Shown piece after piece: positions 1 to 9,700 of a DNA stretch of 12,042 bases (the first letter of the stretch is position 1; every line of letters begins with the position of its first letter). The stretch is from NCBI GenBank assembly GCA_028565715.1, contig JAOXYC010193798.1:1-12042 (forward strand), given 5' to 3'. The notes under the pieces are model-generated. The model saw only the letters and a list, made by a program, of their open reading frames with translations. It had not been told where the DNA came from and made no database searches. Source of the DNA: Phoronis pallida (taxonomy: Eukaryota; Phoronida; Phoronidae). Made by a program: the position numbers and the translations under genes.

Positions 1-92
1 AGTTATGTTCAGCAAAGGATTCATATACAGAATTTCAAGCTTATTTGTAATTTGACGCCGAATTTCGATCAACAAGGTGACCGTCTCTTTAA
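1..92. mobile_element. Partial relative of foldback element E2, cut by the window edge
   Basis: Bases 1-92 align by eye along their length with the right arm of E2 (about 7634-7726). Shared words include CAAAGG.TTCATA.ACA, ATTTGA.TTTTGAC-like spacing, CAACRAGG and the terminal TCTTTAAA. Divergence is substantial. It ends at TTAA (89-92), like E2. The rest lies upstream of the window. Confidence 0.6.
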
Positions 93-116
93 ATAGTTCT
101 CTATTTATTTCTTAAG

Positions 117-214
117 GAATTTACCATAAAAAGAAAACAACAACTGGATTTCCTTGAGAAGCTGTTTTTGCGTTTCAAGGACAGAGCTTTCAAAGCTGAC
201 CAAAGAAATAAAAT
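117..214 (+). CDS. Possible internal exon of unrecognised plus-strand gene
   Basis: The pyrimidine-rich acceptor 'ctatttatttcttaag' ends at 116 and a strong donor gtgagt starts at 215. Between them one frame is open for 32 codons plus two bases and reads like real protein (for example LDFLEKLFLRFKDRAF). The exon ends in phase 2, whereas the next exon I can see (1487-1749) begins in phase 0. They cannot be joined directly: either a small exon in the 215-1486 interval was missed, or this belongs to another transcript. An unspliced reading would stop at TGA straight after the donor. I do not recognise the family. Confidence 0.45.
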
Positions 215-1204
215 GTGAGTATAGCATTTATTATTCATTGGATATAAAATGCACACTAGCTTTCACACTGAAGCGCTCTGGTCATTTAAACCCCAAAATT
301 TGATATCAAGGTTTGTTGTAAAAATATTTTCAAATTGGTAAATAAATTTAGCCTACATGTCACTTTTTTCCAACAATACAGTAACACATTTCTGAAAATT
401 AGAAGTCCTTAAATACGTGATATGAAAAAAATTAATGTTTTCAACAAAAATTGTCTGCATTAGTAGATCCACCTACAAAATATGAATTATGAAATCATAG
501 TACTCATCAAACTTTCCAGTCTCAAAAAAATCAATAACACTATTAAAGTATTTTAATACTTTTTAAAAATTACATTAAAATTAAGTAGTAAATTACATTT
601 AATATGTCACTTTAAAGCGATATATGACGACTTTTTGGTTAACAAAAATGAAAAAAGCCACTGTAACATGTAGTTGGATTATTTTTATAAACTTTTGTAA
701 AAATTCAGCCATTAACAGGACAGTTAACCAATTGTTTAAAGCGAAAATCATTTGAAAAATATCAGAAGAAAACTTCTTTATCGCTCGCCATTACAATCAT
801 AGCGCATGCATTTTGCGCGTGTAACGTGCATTTAGATGCGACACGTGCTTTGATAATGAAGAGTGCGCTGGATTCCAATAATCGATAAATTTTTGGCCAA
901 ATTCGTTTTGTGCTCACAAAACGAATTAATTTTCTAAATCTCTTTGAACATGAATTTTAGCATATGGATTGTCTTATAACAAGTACCTTTTGAATATTTT
1001 TGAAGTAAAATCGTGAAGTTGTAGCCGTTTTGTTAGGTTTTGAAGACAAAATAGTTCCATTCATTACTACGCATCACATATCCCTTTAATGCTGACATAA
1101 TAAAAACAATATAAAATCCAGAACTTTCGGAGTATATTCTTTGTCAATGGCGAACAATTTAAAAGTGAACACAAAATGACAACTCAAAGGCTGGACGTCT
1201 ATTG
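215..1204. other. AT-rich stretch without a recognised gene
   Basis: Likely intron of the plus-strand gene if the 117-214 exon is real. It contains many A/T runs and stops in all frames. A slightly GC-richer island near 781-850 has alternating GCGC/ATGC words. A small missed exon here would resolve the phase conflict between the two flanking exons, but none could be picked out by eye. Confidence 0.5.
900..927. repeat. Short perfect hairpin
   Basis: AATTCGTTTTGT (900-911) and ACAAAACGAATT (916-927) are exact inverted 12-mers with a four-base loop GCTC. It lies in intronic or intergenic DNA with no gene nearby, and may be the core of an old foldback element. Confidence 0.7.
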
Positions 1205-1320
1205 CAGGTTACTTACTGACCATAGCCGGTACTCATTCTCAGCCGAGTCAACTGGAGAAATGCCAAAAAAGTGTCTTGCTCAAACACAACAGACTGTCCG
1301 TGGCGGGATATCCTACATAC
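1205..1320 (-). repeat. Degenerate interspersed-repeat fragment (widespread metazoan type)
   Basis: The minus-strand words TTGAGCAAGACACTT, CATTTCTCCAGTTGACTCGGCTGAGAATGAGTACCGG (in parts) and an ATCCCGCCA flank resemble a motif common in SINE/LINE tails of fish and marine invertebrates (GGGCAAGACACTT ... CCAGT..AC..AGCTG..AATGGGTACC). Recognition is from memory of that pattern. The short open frame at 1176-1403 falls over it and is not a gene. Confidence 0.45.
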
Positions 1321-1432
1321 TCTGGTGTAAGCCCATGGGGTTACAAGTTGGAATTGCGATTAAACTAGGGTGTGCTTATAGCCAATGGGGCTTATATCTA
1401 TAGGGACCATTTGTGTACAAGCACATCGTTGA

Positions 1433-1750
<318 letters not shown>

Positions 1751-1947
1751 TGAGTTATATTTGGTTTCATTGTAGTTTCACAGCCTCCGACTTCAGATGA
1801 ATTAAAATTGGGGTCTTTATTTCTATAGACCAGGTTTGAGTTATAACAATATTTGTGCGCCAATCTGTTAAAGGAAGTCGTAAATGGCAATGTATGCCTT
1901 TGATATAGAGCACAGCTTCATTAGAGGTAAGTATAGTTTGTAGACCA

Positions 1948-2106
1948 GGGGCCAGTTTCATAAAACTTTAACCAGTGTGTAACTTTAAACATTGGTTAGT
2001 TTTGATTGTTGCACGACATAAAAAGCGTCATTTGACGTCATACAACAATCAAAACTAACCAATGTTTAGCTAAACACTTGTTAACTTTCTTTATGAAACG
2101 GAGCCC
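1948..2106. mobile_element. Foldback MITE (159 bases) in an intron
   Basis: Arms 1948-2011 and 2043-2106 are near-perfect inverted repeats. The tips are GGGGCCAGTTTCATAAA and TTTATGAAACGGAGCCC, and the inner ends ATTGGTTAGTTTTGATTGTTG and its complement, around a loop of about 31 bases containing the palindrome TGACGTCA. It has no coding capacity. No clear target duplication is visible. It lies inside the 1750-2205 intron of the plus-strand gene. Confidence 0.85.
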
Positions 2107-2205
2107 TGCCAAATACTGACCAGCCAACCATTTCATGACTTGGTTGGCAGTAACAATAAATAAAATTCAAGACAATTAAAAAAAAAATTCTTGCTTTTTT
2201 TGCAG

Positions 2206-2368
2206 ATCAAGTGAGGACGAGTTCTGCCCTCTCCATCAAGTTGATGGAATACAGGGTTTATGCATCAGTTTGTTACGGACATTATATTTCAAACTGGACG
2301 TACACATGGACTATGAGACTCTTGATTGTTTAGGATGTGATAATATTCCTTCATCTTCTACAAGTTAG
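2206..2368 (+). CDS. Terminal coding exon of unrecognised gene
   Basis: A textbook acceptor (ttgctttttttgcag) ends at 2205. One base completes the Arg codon from the previous exon, then 53 codons run to TAG at 2366-2368. The C-terminus contains MDYETLDCLGC, which echoes [10 protein letters not shown] in the preceding exon; this may be a short internal repeat (DYE, about six residues, GC). Visible C-terminal protein from 1487 totals 141 residues. Directly downstream the DNA of this exon from base 2234 is repeated (see the tandem array), so the 3' untranslated region would consist of exon copies. I see no convincing polyadenylation signal close by. Confidence 0.66.
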
Positions 2369-2774
2369 TTCTACCGTCATCAAGTGAATGGAATACAGAG
2401 TATGAGCATCAGTTTGTTACGGACGTGATATTCCGAACTGGACGTACACATGGACTATGAGACTCTTTTGATTGTATAGGATGTGATAATATTCCTTCAT
2501 CTTCTACAAGTTAGGTCTACCATCATCAAGTGAATGGAATACAGAGTATGAGCATCAGTTTGTTACGGACATTATATTCCCAACTGGACGTACACATGGA
2601 CTATGAAACTCTTGATTGTATAGGATGTGATAATATTCCTTCATCTTCTACAAGTTAGTTCTACCATCATCAAGTGAATGGAATGCAGGGTTTATGCATC
2701 AGTTTGTTACGGACGTGAGCTAGTCACACACATAGACGGAGACCCATCATCTTCCACAAGTTAGTTTAGACCAT
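2234..2774 (+). repeat. Tandem array made from the terminal coding exon (about 3.7 copies, period 144-146)
   Basis: The word CATCAAG plus its downstream sequence recurs at 2234, 2378, 2524 and 2668, giving spacings of 144, 146 and 144. Each full unit repeats the marker words CAGTTTGTTACGGAC, CTGGACGTACACATGGACT and CTTCATCTTCTACAAGTTAG. Unit 1 is coding. Unit 2 gains an early in-frame TGA and a two-base insertion. Unit 3 keeps an open frame to the same TAG. Unit 4 is shortened and diverged after ACGGACGTGA. Units 2 and 3 share changes not seen in unit 1 (GTGAATGG, CAGAGTATGAGC), so the array grew in more than one step. Confidence 0.9.
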
Positions 2775-2989
2775 GTTTTCTGGCTCAATCAGTATGTTGT
2801 CAAGACCAGAGTTTTTTTAACTAAAGTAACATCATAAAATCAAGAACTCATGTCAGACGAGTTCTTGGAAAATTACAATGAATTAATTAAATTCTGCACT
2901 TTATAATTTAATTTGGTAAAATAACAGTAAGATGCATTGGCTTTCGAACTTGTCTTCCTCGTGGAGAGCTCCTGAATTTGACCGTTATC
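2775..2989. other. Intergenic interval, nothing recognised
   Basis: AT-rich sequence between the tandem exon array and the TTAA-bounded MITE. It has no open frame of note, no splice-site pair and no repeat match elsewhere in the window. Confidence 0.5.
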
Positions 2990-3345
2990 TTAAAGGCATA
3001 CATCGCTACCTACGAATGTAGAATTATCAATTGAAGTATGATGTTTTCATCCGTTTCTTTTTCACAGTTTGATCACTTTTTGTTGCCAAATCATGTTACA
3101 ACCTTCAATCTTGAATGAAAACACAAAGTTAAATACGTTACAGTTGATCTAAGTTATCTTGACACCCTGTCAAGATATTTCATCAAGTCACATAGGCCGC
3201 CTGTAGAGTGATTTCCGGAATAAGCGAAGGCAGTTATTCGTTTGGATGAATGTAAGGATGCTATTTGTAACAACAATTCCAACGCAATTGGCCTCATTCA
3301 ATAGTTGATAATTTCACATTCGTAAGTAGCGATGTTTGACTTTAA
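2990..3345. mobile_element. TTAA-bounded MITE, copy 1
   Basis: Flanked by TTAA at 2990-2993 and 3342-3345. Terminal inverted repeats run ACATCGCTACCTACGAATGT at the left and ACATTCGTAAGTAGCGATGT at the right, with weaker pairing out to TTAAAG. A second copy in the same orientation lies at 10449-10803. TTAA duplication is the signature of piggyBac-type transposition; the element has no coding capacity, so it would be a non-autonomous derivative. It sits just past the predicted NOP9 transcript end. Confidence 0.85.
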
Positions 3346-3430
3346 TACCAGATAATAAAGAGCAGACTTTTCCATAAAATCTCGTTTTTGGTCAAAAAGT
3401 TGATGACAACAAAGATTGAAGCTCATGTTG

Positions 3431-3436
3431 TTTATT
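3431..3436 (-). terminator. Polyadenylation signal AATAAA of NOP9
   Basis: On the minus strand AATAAA occurs about 300 bases after the NOP9 stop codon and is followed within 25 bases by a T/G-rich stretch (ctttgttgtc). This predicts a 3' untranslated region from 3733 to about 3410 and a transcript end just before the MITE at 2990-3345. Confidence 0.6.
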
Positions 3437-3733
3437 CATTTCTTTAAATATTTTGTCATCAGATATTTCTTGTGTTATCAGAATATAACTTCACTAAACA
3501 ATAAAACAATATGTTGTCTTGTTGGTAGACTGCACAGATATGTGGTACTTCCACAACGAAAGGTTGTTAGAACCCATTTTTCAGTCTCAGCTCTGCATGA
3601 TTTTGCTTTTTTTTCTGCTGTCGCACCAATGTAAAATTTATCACAGTCAGTCAATACATTAGAATTGGTATGTACAATGATAAAGCAATAATTTTGGTTT
3701 GGTGATCATCATTATCCTTTCAAAGAAAACTGT

Positions 3734-3771
3734 TCATTTCTTCTTCTGTTTCTTCTTTTTATGACCATCGG
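3734..3771 (-). CDS. NOP9: NOP9 coding exon 11 (terminal, lysine-rich tail)
   Basis: Encodes the end of split codon 643 (Ala), residues 644-654 (DGHKKKKQKKK) and TGA. The acceptor is ctttcttttcag|CCGATG; the joined codon is G+CC. The coding part is only 38 bases, but phase, splice site and the basic tail expected of a nucleolar protein all agree. Confidence 0.85.
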
Positions 3772-6700
3772 CTGAAAAGAAAGTTTATACATTAAATATC
3801 TGGGTGATGTAAAACATGCCCCATCATACAGTTCAAATAAGAACTACTGTTATTACTATTAAAAGCAAAGCACAAAAACCAACAGTTGTCAAGATAGGAA
3901 CACAAGAACTTCATATAAAACTCTTTCATATACTAGGTAATAATAAAATCTTAAAATCTGACCCTTTTCCAAACAACATTATGCAGTGGCATACTCTTAG
4001 CATCAAAACATGGCTGTCTTAAAATCCTTGTTGGTTGTACCTCATTTAAAATTGCACACATTATTCTATCACCACTACATACCAGTTGTTGATTCACCAG
4101 ACCTCTTATTGCCTCCAGACTGTGCTTCCCGCCATACATTCAGATTATTTTGAAAGTCATACAGAGAAAAGTTCCTGAATATGAATTTGCCTTGAAAGTC
4201 ATTCTGCAGTTTCGTGCTATGTTTTATCAGTTCTTTTGCAATGATTTCCTTCTGTTGTAACGTAGCTTTAACCCACAATGCATCCATTATACGACTCCCG
4301 TACTTGTTACAAGACAGTTCTGTGAATTGCTTCTGTAAGGAAAATTGTTGACGTAAGATACAGTGCTGACATGAATTGATACCACCTTTTCAAACAATTG
4401 TTAATAGGAAATGGAAATTGTTACTTTATAATTAAAATATCAAACTAGAACTCGGTCAATTACATTTTGTCCAGTCAGAAAAGGACACAAATCAAGAGGT
4501 AATACTCTCATATCACCGTCGTGCGCAATCCCCATTATCAGTCATCAAAGTGAGGTTTGCATTTAGAAAGTATAATCATTCGCTCCCTAATGCACGATTC
4601 GCATTTCATTGCACGTAAACACGCGCAAGTTGCATTGTTATGAATGTAAACCTCGATTTTGATTCAAAATGTCGAGGTATGCTGTACAATTTATTGTTAT
4701 ACTGGCTTTGGAAAGTTATCACTTATGTGGAATTTAAAAGCCCAAAGATTTACATTATTATTGAAAAAAAGAGAAACATCTGCTTTAAGCCACCCAATGG
4801 TGAAACAAACCTTTGTATAATTGATAAATCTATTCACACTGTCCTCTTCCACACACGGCGACCTCAAAAATGCCTCGACAATATGGCAACCCTTGACCGA
4901 CACCGACAGATTGTGAATTTCTTTTGGCTGGAGGTCTAGAAAGCTGGACACAACAGCGCTGGACTCTGGCATTTGAAGTAAACTCTGAACAATCAATGAG
5001 CCGTGAAGATTTATGTTTTCTGATGAAAGTAGTGGAGGTGTTTTATTCGTATCCTAAAAAAGTCAACCATAAATATCAAATACAGTTAATTGAATAGCAA
5101 CATTTTGAACATTCCTCTTAAAAGTATGCTGTTCATGTTGCTGATTGTATAATCTAATTTTGAAATATGGCTGTTTTTTTATTAATAAAAATCGGATCTT
5201 TCCCTTAGTCTCTTGTCAATACTTTCAAATTCCTCTTTCATTGGAAATGATAGTAATGCAAATAAATGAATGCTCTTACTAGCCAAAAGTGATAAATATT
5301 GAAAAGGCTGTCAGAAAAATTTAGATCAGTTCCAAATTTTTCTGTCTTCAAAGTACAAATGATGTAAGATGGCAAACAAAAATGTATTTTGTAATTGCTG
5401 ACATTTTATGAAGGACACAATTATTACCTGATCTGCTCCGTCTTCAGGAATATTAAAGTACGTCTCATATGTGGTAAGTGCTGTCATTACAGGCACACAC
5501 TTCAGTTTCCTGTCGTCTGCTGAACAGTGGAAAGCCTTCAACAATACCTGCAAACAGAAGAAAGTTAAAACTAAATTACAATATTGAATCTGACCAAATC
5601 CCTTGAATACTAAATTTATCTTTACTCAAACACTGTTCTAATTTGCCAATGAGCCCTTTCTTTAACATTATTACAATATTTTAAAACCAACTAAATCTCA
5701 GCTCAACGTATAAAGCTGCCGGTTATTTTGAAAAACACTACTAGTTTCGACGTTCCGTCCTTGTCAACATTTGACAAGGACGGAACTTCGAAACTAGTAG
5801 TGTTTTTCAAAATAACCGGCAGCTTTATACGTTGAGATTTAGTTGGTTTTAAAATATTGTATAATTATACTAAATTTATCATTAAATTGTTTTACATTGT
5901 TTCCTTCATTTTGAAGATGCATAAGCCTTATCTGTAACCATAAAAGTCATAAAAACAAATTGCAGTGCAAATCGCTGTACTCATTGTACTCTAACTATAA
6001 AAGCTTTAGACAATCGCCATGCAGCAAATATTTTTGAAAAATTAATAAGTGGCAAATTAGTTACTGGATTAAAATTTATCTTGTGTTGCCCCAACACTAC
6101 TTATGTTATGCAAAAAGTCATTCAGGAACACATTCAAATTCATTGGTGGAGCCTGAAATTATGGGATATTCCAAGTAAAATAATTCCACAAGTTTCACCA
6201 CAATTTTTTTAATGACTTTTATGATCACAAATAAGGCTCATGCATCTTGAAGCATTGGAAATCAAAACTAACAGCAGCTGGGATTACATTTCGAAATCAA
6301 CTAATTTCTTTTGACATAAACTATAAGAGTACGTTTCTCTGCAAGCTGTGGAAAAACATGGCGCAAAGCAGAACGAACCTTCAATAACTTCTTCTGCTTT
6401 GCCTGGAGCTCAACGCTGCGTTTCACCAATGCAGTTATTACCCCCACTCTGTTATGAGCAAGAATATCTTCCATCTTTAACTTCAGCTCTTGGTAGATAG
6501 CCTCAAACTAAAATAGCAAAAAAATAATAATCATATATATTATGCAACTTCCTTGGACCCAGTAATAATAATAACTTGTAAAAAATACACTGCATTATTT
6601 TAAATTTGATATTTTTTACCTTAAAGTCTACCGATGCCTGCGATTCACAGAAGACAATTTCGTGAGTACGAAACGATTTTAAAGAAAATCGTAAACAATG

Positions 6701-9700
6701 AAAACAGTCAGGTTTTCAACCAACGCTGTATCGTTGAAAATTTGCTACCAAAATATACGAATTCATTCATGATGTACATTTATTCAATGGGCCAAACTCT
6801 CCCTAGCACCCACCTTGTCAACAGGAGCGCACTCAGTAAGAGTCTGCAACACATAATTAGCTACATGATGAACTCCCATGTTAAACACTTTGCCTTGTAA
6901 GTAGTTGGTCATGATATATGAACACTGGTCAGTGTTAGCCAGCTTGAGACATTGTTGGATTAGATGGGAGGCAATCTTGTCTGTCAGAGCTGCAGGTAGA
7001 CCACTGAAATTCAATTATTCGATCTTGACATTTAGGTATATGCAACTATTTCTAGATGTCCTTTAGGATGGTCGGTAATCTTATCATTATGCTAGAAAAA
7101 ACAATTTCAGTGAAAAAAAAAGTTTTTTTGAAAGAATATTTTTTGATCAAAACTGTGATGTCATCGACAGGTCAAAGTACTTCCTGTCATAGCTAAACAC
7201 ATTGAAAAATAAATTTTTCTCAAATATATTTGGCTTTTTTTCTTGTTTGCAGTTCAAATTTTAAAATAATTCAAGAAAAATATATTTTTTCAATGTGTTT
7301 AGCTATATTTAATAATTATATTTTTTTCCAAAATTATTTTTTCACTAAGTGTTTTTCTAGCATGATGATAACATTACGGACCATCCTTAAAGGGCATCCA
7401 GAAATAGTTGCCTATACCTTTAAAGATACTGTCTCCTCGCTGGTGACGATCTGGGGTCAAAATTCAAATCAACTAGAAATTGTGTGTACAAGTCCTTTAA
7501 GGAATATAATTAACCTGCATCTTAGTAAAAAAATCAAAAAAATTGGTAAAGGGGTAAATTTGAGCTTTTTATCCTAAAAAAGTGTAAATTTTGAAAACCT
7601 TCTTTTTTGAATTTTTTTACTATGATGCAGGTTAATTATATTCATCAAAGGGTTCATACACAAAATTCCTAGTTGATTTGAATTTTGACCCCAGATTCTC
7701 ACCAACGAGGAGAGCGTATCTTTAAATTTACAAATGAATGAAAAATAGCCAGGCTAAACAAATGCGTCCACGGCAAGTGCAATGCAATGGCTACCAAATT
7801 TATGAAAAACAACGTATAGTTCTGAAGTAGAAATTGGCTATACTAGGAGGAGAGCAGTAGTAGTAATGTCATTGAATTTGAAATCCTGTATATATATACT
7901 AACTTTCAAAATATTATTAGTGAAAAGCTTGTTTTTACCATATTAATACATTCATGTCTTAGTCACCAAAGTATCAATATTGTCAAAACAAGCTTTTGTT
8001 GATTTAATGTGATGTTATGCCATTGTTTAATTTAGTTTATACTGATGCAATAAATCACATTTGTTTAAGTCATATTTTTGCTACTATCAAAGTGGACTTT
8101 GACCTATAACTGTGATAGGTTATACGGTGAATTAAAATAATATGCAGTCTTTACCTCTCTGGATCAACATTGTCCAAGTCAGCACTGACCACCAGCACAT
8201 TCCAACACCTGTCACTCAGTCGATGATTACTCTTATGTAAAACCAATAATAGAGTTTGCAGAACAGGATTAGAAACACTGTTGAATATCAAATCTGTAAA
8301 TAAATTTAGGATTAAATTAATGCAATATTTCTGTGTTAAAATAGAAAGGCTTCCAATGTAAGCTGTTCTTCAATTATTGACAGTGATAAAAGCTCTCAAA
8401 AAATGCAGTTGAGCTACTAAAAAGTGATTCTTACAATGCTTTATAAAATTCTGCTTTTAATTAAATCCGCGTAAAAACCCGGGTTTTTAGTTGCATGTGT
8501 CCAGGGTTGTAGTTGTTTTCAATCATACATCTCTATAGAATTGATCTACGGGAGGCCATTCACATAGTACACTCTCACCCACTGATAAACGTACAGGTCT
8601 TGGTGACATGACTGCAGTATTGTTCATATTCTTGTCCTTTCCCATTTTGTATTGCTGAATAATTTAAATTGTATGCACTATTTGTGAAATTATAAGCAGT
8701 ATACCTGACAGGTTTTTCATAGAGAGGACATCTTCGGTAATTTCTGAGAGTATGGTCACCCATTCTGGAACCACTTCATGACTTGTATCAGGCATCTCGA
8801 CCTCTTTACCTACACAAAAGCAAACATCAATTTGATAATAGAAACAAATGTATGGAAATCATGACGAGGTATCGAACCAAGGTCCCAAATTGGCCAACTG
8901 GAAATTCTACTACTGAACTACTAAGGCCCAAATACTTTCTGTACAATTTTTAAAGTTTTACAGCTAAACATAATTAATGAATCAAACACAATATTAAATA
9001 TTTGGCACTCCTCAGAAATCTAAAACAAAAGTAGTAAATAATTTAATGCTAAACACAGTGTTTCATGAATTCTAAAGAACCTTAGAAAACAATTTACTGG
9101 CATATGATTAAAGCCCACTTAATGATCATTAATTATAATTCACATCATCAATAATTAACTTTAAATAAACCGAAATTAGCCAATACGATAGCATAGACAC
9201 AATTGGTTTAATTTGAATTGTTCATATTTCACTGAAACTTCAACATTGATTCCAAACCAGCTCACGTTTTGACTCTTTTCTTGAAAACTGACTTCTTTCA
9301 AGATTGGGTGCTACTGATACCCCGCCCAGCACGTGAAGGAAGACTCTGACAATGTGACTTGCATATACATCTGTTAAAAACTTCTTCAAATTGCCTCGAA
9401 TATACGAACACAGTGAGTCAAAGCACTCCTTGAAAGATAAAACAGTAATGTCTTTGTTTTCTGTAGAATCTGCCCGTTCTGCTTTTGTATAACTTTCTAA
9501 AAGATCATCGCCTTTTGTATCGATTTCAAAAAGTTTTTTCTTATTTTGCAAGACATTTTCTGCCTTCTTATGCTCCTCTGATTCATTGCTTGAATCTTCT
9601 TTCATGAATTTTGGGATAAGCGCAACGAGTTCCTGAATCACATGACTAGAAAACCTATCGGAACAAACTCGTTCCAAGTCATTCGTGAAAATCGTAAAGA

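Noticed and set aside
1176-1403. 75-codon plus-strand open frame starting ATG
   Set aside because: It overlaps an interspersed-repeat fragment, has no family resemblance, and continues into AT-rich repeat-like sequence with no splice-site support.
2234-2774. CRISPR-like direct repeats
   Set aside because: The repeats are contiguous 144-146 base units of a coding exon without unique spacers, in a eukaryotic gene context.
3416-3634. 72-codon plus-strand open frame
   Set aside because: It lies antisense in the predicted NOP9 3' untranslated region. Its composition (Phe/Leu/Tyr-rich) reflects AT-rich DNA.
4651-4677. Imperfect hairpin CCTCGATTTTG / CAAAATGTCGAGG
   Set aside because: Short, imperfect and isolated in NOP9 intron 9; not distinguishable from chance.
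4640-4939. 99-codon plus-strand open frame
   Set aside because: Antisense shadow of NOP9 exon 9, which has clear homology and splice sites on the minus strand.
7230-7577. 115-codon plus-strand open frame
   Set aside because: It runs through the AT-rich core of foldback E1 into E2 across their junction. The composition is Phe/Ile/Lys-rich and no protein family is seen.
8575-8763. 62-codon minus-strand open frame overlapping exon 4
   Set aside because: It uses a different frame from NOP9 exon 4 and runs into the intron; only the 8705-8809 frame matches the family.
9119-9132. 14-base palindrome TTAATGATCATTAA
   Set aside because: Short AT-rich palindromes are expected by chance here; nothing nearby suggests an operator or element end.
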